A stretch of 35,188 nt of DNA, taken from contig CAIZFH010000062.1 of assembly GCA_903932155.1 (NCBI GenBank), positions 1 through 35,188 on the forward strand, in the 5' to 3' direction. The DNA comes from an uncultured Granulicella sp. (GTDB taxonomy: Bacteria; Acidobacteriota; Terriglobia; Terriglobales; Acidobacteriaceae). Under the pieces are notes generated by a model. It was not told where the DNA came from and searched no databases. It saw nothing but the letters and a program-made list of their open reading frames with translations. Positions 26,335 to 34,789 of the stretch are shown here, piece after piece (position 1 is the first letter of the stretch; every line of letters begins with the position of its first letter). The translations under genes were made by a program, and so were the position numbers.

Positions 26335-26467
26335 TCGCACGAACCTTAAGTATATCCGCTGGCCCCGCTGACTGGGGCTATTTCGCCAAAATACTCTGTA
26401 ATATGAATTACATGCGCCCATCTGAATCGGGTGATTCAGCCCATCAGCTACGTGTCCTGACGAGCTC

Positions 26468-27580
26468 TCAATGCCGTGCCCGATGCTGGGCACGGCGGTA
26501 GGCGGATCGGTGCGGGACGCGAGCGCGAGGGGGCTGGGTCTGGGTGCCAGCGGGCTGATGCAGGGAGCGGCGGTAGCTTTGCACCTGCTCTGTGTGCTCT
26601 TGCAGAGTTGCCGAGAAGCGGCTGTGACCGTCCGCGTCGGCGACAAAATAAAGGTAGTCGGTGCGTGCTGGCGCCAGCGCTGCCTTCAGCGCGGCAACGC
26701 CGGGACTGCAGATCGGCCCCGGCGGCAGCCCGGCATGGCGATAGGTGTTGTACGGCGACGCAGATGCCAAGTCGGAGGCGTAGATCGCCCCGCGATAGCG
26801 CCCTTCCAACAGCGCGGCGTAGATCACGCTGGGATCGGTGGCCAGCGGTATGCCCTGCGCCAGCCGGTTGGCAAAGACCCCGGCCACCAGCGAGCGCTCT
26901 GCATCCTGATTGACCTCTTTTTCCACCAGCGAGGCGAGAATCACGCTTTGGGCGATGCTGCCCGAAACGCCCGGAATCAGTCCAAGCTGGGCGGTCACCT
27001 GCCGGAAGCGCTTCACCATGGCCGCTACCATCTGTTCCGGAGTGGCATGGCGGCTGAAGCGATACGTGTCCGGAAAGAGATATCCCTCCAGCGAGGTGGC
27101 GTTGGGGTCTAAATCCGCAATCAACTCGGTCTGGCTGCGTTCGGCGGCCAGAATGGTATCGCGTGAGCCGAGGTGGGCGGAGGCGACCGCCTGGGCTATG
27201 TCGAAGATGTTGTAGCCCTCGGGGATGGTCAGCGAGATGGTGTAGATATCGCCGCGGGCGATACGCGCGTATACCTCGCTGGCTGTCGCGGGGTGGTTGA
27301 AACGATACTCGCCGGCAATCAGCTTGCCGCCCTTGACCGCGCGCAGCAGGTCGAAGATGTAGCGGCTACGCAGCACCCCGGCCTCTTCCAGTTGTGTGGC
27401 GATGGCAGCGGTCCCCGTGCCGGGAGCGATGTCAACGTAAATTGCGGCATCGTCCGAGGTTCCAGCGGCAGGGCCCATGGGGACGTAGATCGCCCATGCA
27501 GCCAGGACGGCCACACTCAGAGCGAGCAAGAATACAGTCGCGAGGAACTTCAAGCCTTCCCTTTCGTCGATGGGTTGCAC
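26468..27580 (-). CDS. mltG: Endolytic murein transglycosylase MltG (YceG-like)
   Basis: Cleaves nascent glycan strands at the inner membrane, setting peptidoglycan chain length. One N-terminal membrane helix (about 10-33) is followed by a LysM-like region and the catalytic domain, with LEGYLFPDTYRF, the catalytic Glu220 in ASLVEKEV, AGVFANRLAQGIPLATDPSVIYA, PYNTYRHAGLPPGPICSPG and YLYFVADADG. After the family end there is an extra basic tail of about 30 residues (rich in Arg, Pro and Gln). The GTG at 27578-27580 has no ribosome site. A TTG at 27551-27553, following AAGGGAAGGC, would start just before the helix and may be the real start. It may be cotranscribed with the lipoprotein gene downstream. 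Confidence 0.95.
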   Translation of the reverse strand: MQPIDEREGLKFLATVFLLALSVAVLAAWAIYVPMGPAAGTSDDAAIYVDIAPGTGTAAIATQLEEAGVLRSRYIFDLLRAVKGGKLIAGEYRFNHPATASEVYARIARGDIYTISLTIPEGYNIFDIAQAVASAHLGSRDTILAAERSQTELIADLDPNATSLEGYLFPDTYRFSRHATPEQMVAAMVKRFRQVTAQLGLIPGVSGSIAQSVILASLVEKEVNQDAERSLVAGVFANRLAQGIPLATDPSVIYAALLEGRYRGAIYASDLASASPYNTYRHAGLPPGPICSPGVAALKAALAPARTDYLYFVADADGHSRFSATLQEHTEQVQSYRRSLHQPAGTQTQPPRARVPHRSAYRRAQHRARH

Positions 27581-27808
27581 AGGGCAACCGATATGCTTCA
27601 GTCGTCCTGATGCATTTTACGGTGTCGCGCGCGTAACGCGTGCTTCGTCGCAGTCGCACGTCGCCCTCCTGGCAGCGCCTCGTCCTCGCCAAATAGGGCC
27701 TTGCTCCAAATTGGCCCAAAGCCCTCCGAGGCGAACGCGCCAGCGGACACGCATCGACGGACTCGTATAGGATGGGCGCGCAGTGAATTCCACGGGAGGA
27801 ACCAAGCT

Positions 27809-28189
27809 ATGAAGTCTGTGCTCTATCTCTGTGCCGCCATAATCCTCGCGCTCACGCCCATCACCGCTCACGCCGCCACCGATGTCACCGGAACGTGGTC
27901 CGGGGCCTTCTCAGGCCCTGACGGGGGAGGCGGCATGCAAATCGCGTTCACCTTCAAGCAGGATGGCACAAAGCTTACCGGATCGGTTCAGGGGCCCCAG
28001 GGCGATGCCATGGCCATCAGCAACGGCAAAGTCGACGGCGACAAAATCTCCTTCACGGTCGCCTTCAACGGCATAACCATCACCCACGAGGGAACCGTTA
28101 ACGCCGCGGGCGACGAGATCAAGCTGACCTCCAAATCCGATCAGGGCGACTTCCCCGGCGGAGAGATGACACTCAAGCGATCCAAATAG
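27809..28189 (+). CDS. Small secreted beta-rich protein of unknown function
   Basis: A 126-residue exported protein. GGAGG lies nine bases before the ATG, and the signal peptide (KSVLYLCAAIILALTPITAHA) has an AxA-type cleavage site. The mature part reads as a string of amphipathic beta-strands: TGTWSGAF, MQIAFTFKQDGTKLTGSV, GDAMAISNGKVDGDKISFTV, ITHEGTV and EMTLKR. This resembles a small beta-barrel or sandwich frequent among secreted acidobacterial proteins and often found fused to sugar-related enzymes. No catalytic motif is visible. It is convergent with the hydrolase-like gene at 28202, with 12 bases between them. Confidence 0.8.
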   Translation: MKSVLYLCAAIILALTPITAHAATDVTGTWSGAFSGPDGGGGMQIAFTFKQDGTKLTGSVQGPQGDAMAISNGKVDGDKISFTVAFNGITITHEGTVNAAGDEIKLTSKSDQGDFPGGEMTLKRSK

Positions 28190-28201
28190 CCGCCACACAA
28201 G

Positions 28202-28963
28202 TCAATGCATCTGCGTGCGGATCAGCGCTACGATCCTGTCCCACACGGCAGGATCGTTCTCGATCTCGATGTGCGGCTTCATGAACATCCGCGCAAACCA
28301 TGGGAAATCGTCGCAGGCTATCGGATGCTGCCGGTAACTCATCTTGTAGTTGCCCAGGATGGTCGTCTGCTTCGGGTCCATCGCAGAAATCGAAGTGCGC
28401 CCATGCAGCAGGCCCTCGCTCTCATAGAAGTTCACCGCCTGGTGAACGTTGGGCGGAATGCTTCCGTCGTTCTCATTCAACTTTTCCACGCTGTCGATCT
28501 GGATGGTCAGAAGCACCGGAATGCCCAATTGGTTCAGCCGCCGGGCCAGTGTTATCGCCTCCGACGCTCCCCAGCTATGGCCGTAGAGGACAATGCGCGC
28601 GCCATGCTTTTCCTGGTCGCTCGGCTGGCCGGCCCCCTTCGCGTCCAGATGCTGTAGCACGGTGCGCAACGCGTTCTTCCAGTCGCTGTTCGCATACACC
28701 GCGGTATGCACGTCCAGCGGATAAAGCTGTTGCAGGTCCCTGGCCACCAGCGCCTCGCGATGCACCAGATTGCCCCCGCTCACGTTGCCACCCATGAATC
28801 CGATCACTATCAGTTGGCCACCCACTTTATGCGTCTCCGCCGGGCCACCGGTACCCACCGGCTGCGCACCCATCTGCCAACACAGCCCCATCGCCAGAAG
28901 CACGACCGCGCATCTTGTTCGAGGAGCACGCGACTCACGGCTGGTCTGCAACGGCTTCACCAT
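28202..28963 (-). CDS. Secreted alpha/beta-hydrolase-fold protein (lipase-like), substrate unknown
   Basis: A 253-residue exported protein. A basic N-terminus precedes a hydrophobic signal segment (CAVVLLAMGLCWQMGAQ). The nucleophile elbow is GHSWGA, preceded by a beta-strand (ARIVLYG), as in class-3-lipase or PGAP1-like hydrolases. VIGFMGGNVSGG supplies an oxyanion-type loop, LLTIQIDSV may carry the acid, and one of the C-terminal His residues the base. The C-terminal part (SYRQHPIACDDFPWF) is distinctive and occurs, from memory, in similar acidobacterial proteins. The ATG at 28961-28963 is preferred over a TTG two codons upstream; neither has a good ribosome site. Confidence 0.78.
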   Translation of the reverse strand: MVKPLQTSRESRAPRTRCAVVLLAMGLCWQMGAQPVGTGGPAETHKVGGQLIVIGFMGGNVSGGNLVHREALVARDLQQLYPLDVHTAVYANSDWKNALRTVLQHLDAKGAGQPSDQEKHGARIVLYGHSWGASEAITLARRLNQLGIPVLLTIQIDSVEKLNENDGSIPPNVHQAVNFYESEGLLHGRTSISAMDPKQTTILGNYKMSYRQHPIACDDFPWFARMFMKPHIEIENDPAVWDRIVALIRTQMH

Positions 28964-29158
28964 GCGCAATCGCAGCAGCGCGCTGCAATCGGCTCTTCTT
29001 GGAACACACTGGCAACGCTATTTCGATCGCGCGGGGTGCGCCGGGAACGCACTGAGCCTGCGGTTCCTGCACCTCAGCCCCAGATCAAACCGTACTCCAT
29101 CGCGCTGCGCTTGTGCTTTCCCTTTAGTTGGATGCAACAAACCCTTGCTCCGCGCTGC

Positions 29159-29605
29159 TTAGGCCACCATTGCACCCCGCCGCGGAGATGCCTGGATGGT
29201 TCGCACCAAATCCACCACGGTCACCAAAGGAGAGTCCAACAGGCCCGGCAGATAGCTCCGCCCAGACTCCGCCAGCAACTCGCGGATCGCCTCTCGCACG
29301 TCATCGCTATCCAGGCCGAGATCGCTGTCCAGGTCGTCCAATGGTTCGATCGGCAGAGCTGTTTTCTGCTGGTCCTGAAGATACCGGTAGGTGGCGCGCG
29401 CTATCGTAGGATCGTATCCATATGCGGCTAAATCCGTGGCAAACGTCTCTTCCGTGTGCCCGGAACGGTCGCGAGCCAGTAAAGTCCTGCGGCTTTTCAC
29501 CGATACAAACAGAACCGCCAGACCCGTCAACAGGGAAAAGCCGATCAACAACAATGGCAGAAACTGCTCACCAAGCCACTGCTGTACGGTATAGGGAGTA
29601 ATCAT
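29159..29605 (-). CDS. Membrane-anchored acyl-carrier-protein-like protein
   Basis: A 148-residue protein with one transmembrane helix (about 13-36), a basic juxtamembrane stretch, and a soluble domain at about 55-140. That domain follows the acyl carrier protein pattern: a first helix (ARATYRYLQ), an acidic loop leading to DLGLDSDDV, where Ser100 occupies the phosphopantetheine-serine position of the usual DSL motif, and a final helix preceded by VTVVDLVRTI, matching the TVxDLV end of carrier proteins. The closest named group I can suggest is DUF1493-type carriers. Replacement of the usual Leu after the Ser by Asp leaves modification uncertain. It is transcribed divergently from moaA. No synthase, thioesterase or phosphopantetheinyl transferase lies nearby. 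Confidence 0.72.
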   Translation of the reverse strand: MITPYTVQQWLGEQFLPLLLIGFSLLTGLAVLFVSVKSRRTLLARDRSGHTEETFATDLAAYGYDPTIARATYRYLQDQQKTALPIEPLDDLDSDLGLDSDDVREAIRELLAESGRSYLPGLLDSPLVTVVDLVRTIQASPRRGAMVA

Positions 29606-29779
29606 TGCAAATGACCCCGGGATAATATCCTTCAGGGATTGAAAGGCTGCACATGCATGGCTGATGGTTCTTTGTGCAGCAAAGCACTGATCGGCTCATT
29701 CCTTGCCGATAACTTACTATACTGAATTCAGCGCCATTTGCACTAGCAGTATCGCCCGTACGCTCTCCGGTTTCGCATC

Positions 29780-30988
29780 GTGTTCGGGCAAGAGAACATC
29801 CAACATCCCACGGAGGAACCCATCGTTTCCATCTCCCTATTGCCGCACGATGATGGCGCCTCCGCTGCGCTGATGGATTCGCCATCGTCGTCCGCCTCCT
29901 CTGCCGAGGAATCCCTCGGGTTGCGCCTGCGAGACTCCTTCGGCCGCGCCATCACAGACCTCCGCATCTCCGTCACAGACCGTTGCAACTATAAGTGTGT
30001 CTACTGCCGCGCCGGCGATGAGGGCGCTGCCTATACCGAGCTTCCCATCGCGGACTATCTCCGCATGGTGCGCATCCTTGTCTCGCTTGGTATCGAGAAG
30101 GTGAGGCTCACCGGCGGCGAACCGCTGCTCCGCTCCGGCCTGGTCGATATGGTCGCCGAACTCGCGCGCATGCGCACCGCCTTCCACGCGGATGGAACCT
30201 CGCTCCAGGCCCACGAGCCGGGCCAGCCCCTCGATATCGCGCTCACAACCAATGGCCACCTCCTCGAAGCCCTCGCCGCGCCCCTTGCAGCCGCCGGGCT
30301 CAACCGAGTGACCGTCAGCATGGATGCGGTCGACCCCGACACCTTCGCCCGCATCACCCGTGTTCCGCGCAGCTATGAACGGGTACTGGCAGGCGTGAAC
30401 GCCGCGCAGGCCGCCGGCCTCGGCCCCGTCAAGGTCAACTGCGTTCTCCTCCGCGGCTTCAATGACGCGCAAATCGAGCCGTTCGCAGACTTCTCTCGCC
30501 GCCAGGGAGTCATCGTCCGCTTTATCGAGTTCATGCCCCTGGAAGAGCCGTCCACTGCGGACGAGTCGCGCAATTGGAAGCCCGAGACCGTGGTCACCAT
30601 GGACGAGATCGTCGCCCGCCTCAGCGCATGGCGTCCCTCCTGCGGCGTCCCCGCAGGCCTGGTAGAACTGCCGCCACGCTCCGCAAGCGAGACCGCCAAA
30701 CGATTCACCTTCGCCGACGGTATCGGAGAAATCGGAATCATCGCGCCCGTCTCCCGCCCCTTCTGCGGACATTGCAGCCGCATACGCATCACCTCCGACG
30801 GCGCACTCCGCACCTGCCTCTTCTCCCAGTCCGACCACGACCTGTACGGAGAGATGCGACGCGGTGGAACCGACCAGGCCCTGGCTTCGTATATAAGACA
30901 TGTCGTGATGCACAAGGAAGCACGCCATCACATCGGGGAGCCGGGATTTGAGAAGCCCTCCAGGAATATGGTGCATATCGGCGGCTGA
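29780..30988 (+). CDS. moaA: GTP 3',8-cyclase MoaA (radical SAM, molybdenum cofactor synthesis)
   Basis: Catalyses the first step of molybdopterin synthesis, turning GTP into 3',8-cyclo-GTP in the cytoplasm. The radical-SAM cluster motif is CNYKCVYC (Cys69, Cys73, Cys76), and the second [4Fe-4S] cluster is formed by Cys329, Cys332 and Cys346 (FCGHCSRIRIT, LRTCLF). The protein ends in the Gly-Gly tail (HIGG) required by MoaA. From GTG 29780 it has 402 residues, with an N-terminal extension of about 50 residues unlike most homologues. The only good ribosome site (GGAGG 29812-29816) lies inside this frame, five bases before an ATC codon, so the true start is uncertain. No other moa or moe gene is nearby. 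The diguanylate cyclase follows after 77 bases. Confidence 0.95.
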   Translation: MFGQENIQHPTEEPIVSISLLPHDDGASAALMDSPSSSASSAEESLGLRLRDSFGRAITDLRISVTDRCNYKCVYCRAGDEGAAYTELPIADYLRMVRILVSLGIEKVRLTGGEPLLRSGLVDMVAELARMRTAFHADGTSLQAHEPGQPLDIALTTNGHLLEALAAPLAAAGLNRVTVSMDAVDPDTFARITRVPRSYERVLAGVNAAQAAGLGPVKVNCVLLRGFNDAQIEPFADFSRRQGVIVRFIEFMPLEEPSTADESRNWKPETVVTMDEIVARLSAWRPSCGVPAGLVELPPRSASETAKRFTFADGIGEIGIIAPVSRPFCGHCSRIRITSDGALRTCLFSQSDHDLYGEMRRGGTDQALASYIRHVVMHKEARHHIGEPGFEKPSRNMVHIGG

Positions 30989-31065
30989 TATGCCCCGAAC
31001 GGCGTATTTCCTTATGATCCTTTCGCGGATAACATCATCAGCGGTTTGCTGTGCGGAGGTCGGTC

Positions 31066-32196
31066 GTGAGAGAGAAACGTTCCTTCGAGGTCATCGAAAG
31101 CCGCCAGATGGACCATCTGCGCGTCTTCCATGAGGTCGCCCGCGCCCTCACCCAGACCCTGGAACTAGAAGAAATCCTGCTCATCATCATGCAGAAGATG
31201 GCCCAGTTCTTCGGCCCAGAGCGATGGTCGATGCTCATGGTCGACGAGAAGGCACAGGACCTCTACTACGCCATCGCAGTCGGCGAGGACTCAGTCAGCC
31301 TCAAAGGCCTGCGCGTTCCCCTGGGAGAAGGAGTCGCTGGTTGGGTCGCTTCCACAGGCAACGCCCTGGTCGTGCCCGATGTCTCCCTCGATACCCAGTG
31401 GCACGCCTTCTCCCAAGCCCATCCAGAACTCCGCATTCGATCCATCGCCTGCATCCCCATCCGTTCGGACAACAAAACACTCGGCGTCATTCAGCTCCTC
31501 AACACCAAGCTGGACCTGGAGAGCGAGTACTCCATCTCCTTCCTGCGCATCCTGTGCGACTACGCCGCCATCGCAATCCAGAATGCCCGCTCCGTCAAAC
31601 TCATTCACGAGCTCACCATCACCGACGACTGCACCGGCCTCTTCAACTCCCGCCACCTCTACACCCTGCTGGATGAGCAGATCGAGCTCTCAGCAACCAG
31701 ACCCGAGACCCGCTTCAGCCTGCTCTTCGTAGACCTCGACCACTTCAAGCAGGTCAACGACACCCACGGCCACCTCATCGGCAGCCGCCTGCTGGCCGAG
31801 GTCGGCGGACTCATGCGCCGTGCCCTTGGCCCCAATAACTCCTGCTTCCGATACGGCGGAGACGAGTTCGTCGCCCTGCTCCCAGGCCTCGAAAAGAAGG
31901 CCGCCATCGACGCCACCACAAGCCTTTGGGAGCAGCTCCGCAAGGCCCGCTTCCTCTCCGGCCAGGGCCTCTTCCTCGCCCTCGCCGGCAGCTTCGGCCT
32001 CGCCACCTTCCCGGAGGACGGTGACAGCGTTCCCAACATCATCCGCGCAGCCGATACCATGATGTACGAGGCCAAAACCACACGGGACAACATCGCCGTC
32101 GCAGGGCTTGGCCTGCTCTCCGACGCCAAACCGGCCCAGCCCCATCGCAAGGCAGTAACCATGCTGGCCAGCGATCTCGAAGCAAAGCTCCACTAG
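31066..32196 (+). CDS. GAF-GGDEF diguanylate cyclase
   Basis: Makes the second messenger cyclic di-GMP from two GTP. It has 376 residues: a short helical lead-in, a GAF sensor domain (about 20-180; LGEGVAGWVASTG, SIACIPIRSDNKTLGVIQLLN), and a GGDEF domain with FVDLDHFKQVNDTHGH and the intact active site GGDEF (264-268). The inhibitory RxxD expected just before it is absent (the spot reads GPNN), so product inhibition through that site is unlikely. No EAL domain or membrane helix is present, so it should be a cytosolic sensor-cyclase; the GAF ligand is unknown. GTG 31066 is chosen because GGAGG at 31055-31059 is six bases upstream, although the frame opens at 31051. Confidence 0.93.
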   Translation: MREKRSFEVIESRQMDHLRVFHEVARALTQTLELEEILLIIMQKMAQFFGPERWSMLMVDEKAQDLYYAIAVGEDSVSLKGLRVPLGEGVAGWVASTGNALVVPDVSLDTQWHAFSQAHPELRIRSIACIPIRSDNKTLGVIQLLNTKLDLESEYSISFLRILCDYAAIAIQNARSVKLIHELTITDDCTGLFNSRHLYTLLDEQIELSATRPETRFSLLFVDLDHFKQVNDTHGHLIGSRLLAEVGGLMRRALGPNNSCFRYGGDEFVALLPGLEKKAAIDATTSLWEQLRKARFLSGQGLFLALAGSFGLATFPEDGDSVPNIIRAADTMMYEAKTTRDNIAVAGLGLLSDAKPAQPHRKAVTMLASDLEAKLH

Positions 32197-32236
32197 CCAC
32201 CGACAACTCATTCAGTCTGCACCCTGCAACTCGCAT

Positions 32237-33346
32237 CTACTGCGCCGTCCGCCGCTCTAGCGTCACCGGCCGCTTTGGCTGAGGCTTGATGACGTCCCTG
32301 TTCTCCGGAGCCACGGGATGCACCCCGAAGTCCCACACCCCCAGGTTGATCTCGTTCTCCGATACCACCTCCATCAGCGCATACTCGCCAAAGTCCAGAG
32401 GACGCTTCGGCGTCAGCTTCATCCAGTGGCCACCCGGCAGTGCCTCGCTCGCCATCTCGATCACATCCTGCTGCTCCTTCACCCCGCCGCCCAGCACCCC
32501 AATGTTGAAGCTGGCCAGCACTCGCGCGTCCGTGCGCACATCCGCGCGCACCAGCACGTAGCCGCTGTCTGCCGAGCCGCCAGAACTAACTCCGCTGCTG
32601 GCGTCCGCCTTCGCGCGGCCCGCCCCGTGCGTGTCCACCGTCAGCGGAGTACCGCCCCGCATCACTCCCGAATCGTCTCCCAGCCGCAGATAGATCGCCG
32701 GAGTGTCCACATGCAGTTGCACCGCCGCCTCCACACCCTTCAACTGCTCGATCTGGTGCGAAGCCGCGCGCGGATTGATCGCCAGCTTCAAAATGTTGTG
32801 GCTCGTCGTGTGGTTCAGTTCACCCTGTGACTGCACCAGCGGCACCAGCTCCGGCGCGCCCTGAAAATAGTCCAGCGCCAGCACACTGTCCTGCTCCGGC
32901 AGCCGCAGGTCCGGCGCAACCTCCGGCGTCCACGCCGCACGGTCTGCCTCCTCCTTCAGCAACTCCGGATCGATCACCGGCGGCGGAGCCTCAGCCTGCC
33001 TCTGCCCAGCATCGCTCTCGGTCGCTGGATGTTGCCGCTCCCATTTGTGTGTCGCGTCCCAGTCCACTAGTTCGTCGGGAATCTCCTCGGTCGCGTCGCG
33101 CTCGGCGCTCACGTAGCTCACAATCTTGCCCTTCACCTGGTAGCTCATCACAATCTGATAGCTGCCATCCTTCAGGACCAGCCGCGTGCGATGCTTCACA
33201 ACCGCCGCCTGCGCAGACATCGCCGTCTGCGAAGACCCTCTTGTTTGAGAGGAACCCGTCTGCTGTGCAGCCTGCGCGCGCACCATCCCCACTGCTCCTG
33301 CCGCAAGCGCCACCGCCCAACCCCAGACTGCAAATCGCTTTATCAT
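32237..33346 (-). CDS. Secreted protein of unknown function
   Basis: A 369-residue exported protein. The signal peptide (KRFAVWGWAVALAAGAVGMVRAQA) is followed by a Gln/Ser/Thr-rich linker, then a short region (HRTRLVLKDGSYQIVMSYQVKGKIVSYVSAERDATEEIP) reminiscent of small beta-domains seen in other acidobacterial exported proteins. The C-terminal two thirds are beta-rich, with no enzyme motif I recognise, ending in a Pro/Lys-rich tail (KPQPKRPVTLE). The gene is convergent with the diguanylate cyclase (40 bases) and divergent from the EamA gene (85 bases). The reading frame, signal peptide and codon use support a real gene. Confidence 0.78.
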   Translation of the reverse strand: MIKRFAVWGWAVALAAGAVGMVRAQAAQQTGSSQTRGSSQTAMSAQAAVVKHRTRLVLKDGSYQIVMSYQVKGKIVSYVSAERDATEEIPDELVDWDATHKWERQHPATESDAGQRQAEAPPPVIDPELLKEEADRAAWTPEVAPDLRLPEQDSVLALDYFQGAPELVPLVQSQGELNHTTSHNILKLAINPRAASHQIEQLKGVEAAVQLHVDTPAIYLRLGDDSGVMRGGTPLTVDTHGAGRAKADASSGVSSGGSADSGYVLVRADVRTDARVLASFNIGVLGGGVKEQQDVIEMASEALPGGHWMKLTPKRPLDFGEYALMEVVSENEINLGVWDFGVHPVAPENRDVIKPQPKRPVTLERRTAQ

Positions 33347-33410
33347 CGCCGTCCCATCCCAACTCCAAAGTTTAGACGTATCGAGGCACGCTGCGACATC
33401 TCACCTCTCA

Positions 33411-33422
33411 TACCTAGTACCT
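33411..33422. repeat. Solitary copy of the heptamer repeat (TACCTAGTACCT)
   Basis: This 12-base stretch, 9 bases before the EamA start codon, is identical to the tandem array at the right edge of the window (1.7 units of TACCTAG, same orientation). It lies where a ribosome site would be expected, yet has no Shine-Dalgarno character. Confidence 0.55.
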
Positions 33423-33431
33423 TTAAAACAG

Positions 33432-34388
33432 ATGCCCCCCCTTAGCCATAAAAGCCGCATTGTCGTCTCCTTCGCCTGCGTGTACTTCTTCTGGGGATCG
33501 ACCTACGGCGCCATTTACATCGCCGGCATGCATCTTGCACCGCCCCTGGTGGGTGCCGCCCGCTCCTTCTTTTCCACCATTCTCCTCTGCGCCATCTGCC
33601 TGGTGCGCCGCACTAGCCTGCGCGTCCCTCTGCGCACCGCTGGTCAGCTTGCGCTGGTCGGCATCCTCTTCCTCACCTGCAACAACCTGCTGCTCGTCTG
33701 GGCCGAGACCAAGGTCGCTTCCGGATTTGCCGCACTGGTCGTCGCCCTCATCCCCATCTTTGTCGCGCTCATCGAAACCGTCCTGCCCGGCGGCGAAACC
33801 CTCAACCTGCGCGGCTGGCTCGGCACCCTGCTCGGTGCCATTGGAATGTTTGCCCTGCTGTGGCCCACGCTGCATCGCACCGCTGCCAACACCGCGACAA
33901 ACCAGCGCAGCCTCTTCGGCTTCGTAATTTTAATCGTTGCCGCGCTCGCCTTCGCCGTCGGCTCCGTGCTCTCCCGCCGCTTCCACTTTCGTGTCGACAC
34001 CTTCGTCGCCACCACCTGGCAGATCGCCGCCGCCGGTGTCGTCAACCTCGCCCTGGCCCTTGCCGGTGGATGCTTTTACACCGCCCGCTGGACCACCGGC
34101 GGACTCCTCTCCATCGCTTATCTCGCCGTCTTCGGCTCCGTCGTAGGCTTCACCGCATACACCTATCTGCTGCAGCACATCCCCGTCACCAAGGTCTCCA
34201 CCTACGCCTTCGTCAACCCCATCGTCGCCGTGCTCATCGGCGCGGTCCTCTTCCACGAGCGCCTCGAACCCGCCGAACTCGCCGGCACAGTCCTCATCAT
34301 CGCCGCCGTCGCCACCGTCATCCTCTCCCGCACCAAGGCCACACCCATCCCCGCTGATCCATTGCAGGAAGTCCCTATTGAGGAGTGA
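33432..34388 (+). CDS. EamA/DMT-family transporter (10 TM)
   Basis: A 318-residue inner-membrane protein with about ten hydrophobic helices arranged as two EamA repeats (about 10-140 and 160-295), as in drug/metabolite exporters of the RhaT/PecM/YdcZ type. Characteristic elements are FFWGSTYGAIYIAG in helix 1, LAETKV-like LVWAETKVASGFAALVVALIPIFVALIE in the first repeat, and VTKVSTYAFVNPIVAVLIGAVLFHERL in the second. The transported compound is unknown. The ATG at 33432 lacks a Shine-Dalgarno sequence; the sequence before it is the heptamer copy TACCTAGTACCT. It converges on vapC with five bases between the stops. Confidence 0.9.
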   Translation: MPPLSHKSRIVVSFACVYFFWGSTYGAIYIAGMHLAPPLVGAARSFFSTILLCAICLVRRTSLRVPLRTAGQLALVGILFLTCNNLLLVWAETKVASGFAALVVALIPIFVALIETVLPGGETLNLRGWLGTLLGAIGMFALLWPTLHRTAANTATNQRSLFGFVILIVAALAFAVGSVLSRRFHFRVDTFVATTWQIAAAGVVNLALALAGGCFYTARWTTGGLLSIAYLAVFGSVVGFTAYTYLLQHIPVTKVSTYAFVNPIVAVLIGAVLFHERLEPAELAGTVLIIAAVATVILSRTKATPIPADPLQEVPIEE

Positions 34389-34393
34389 TGCAG

Positions 34394-34789
34394 TTAGGGG
34401 TGAATAACTTGCAATCCGAGATGTTTTTCAAACGGATCGAAGTCACGGTCGCGATGCAGCAGGAAATGTCCCTCCCGGATACACAATGTCGCAATCAGGC
34501 AGTCGATTGTGTTGCGCACCGTAATCCCCTTCGCGCGCAGAAAACGATAGTTCTCCGCCGCTGCGATCACCGCCGCGGTTCCACCAGCAGGAAGAACCGG
34601 AAGAAGCGTCAAACGTGCGAGAATCCGCTGGAATTTGCGGTCATCGCGAAACCCTTGCAGCACCTCGCAGAGGGACAGGTCTACCAAGGCGATTTCGCCC
34701 CAAGCCAGCCTCTGGCTCAACCAGGCCGTCTCCGGGGTCGGTCTATCGGCAAGATAGTCGATCCATACGGTCGAATCGACGATTACCAT
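34394..34789 (-). CDS. vapC: VapC-type PIN-domain ribonuclease toxin
   Basis: A 131-residue PIN-domain protein, toxin of a type II toxin-antitoxin pair, expected to cut tRNA or rRNA. The first acidic residue lies in VIVDSTVWIDYL (Asp5). The middle Glu is in LSLCEVLQGF, the third acidic position in RNTIDCLIATLCI, and the last in HRDRDFDPF, so the four-acid Mg2+ site appears complete. The start ATG overlaps the end of vapB by seven bases, giving coupled translation. It is convergent with the EamA gene. Confidence 0.92.
   Translation of the reverse strand: MVIVDSTVWIDYLADRPTPETAWLSQRLAWGEIALVDLSLCEVLQGFRDDRKFQRILARLTLLPVLPAGGTAAVIAAAENYRFLRAKGITVRNTIDCLIATLCIREGHFLLHRDRDFDPFEKHLGLQVIHP

Noticed and set aside
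29035-29073. Possible small RNA or leader hairpin (GGTGC..GGAAC / GTTCC..GCACC)
   Set aside because: Only two 5-bp stems with an asymmetric internal loop; no promoter or terminator evidence.
29718-29723. TATACT as a moaA promoter -10
   Set aside because: No matching -35 at 16-18 bp; position alone is not enough.
29837-30976. 379-residue open frame antisense to moaA
   Set aside because: Shadow of MoaA codons; no recognisable domain.
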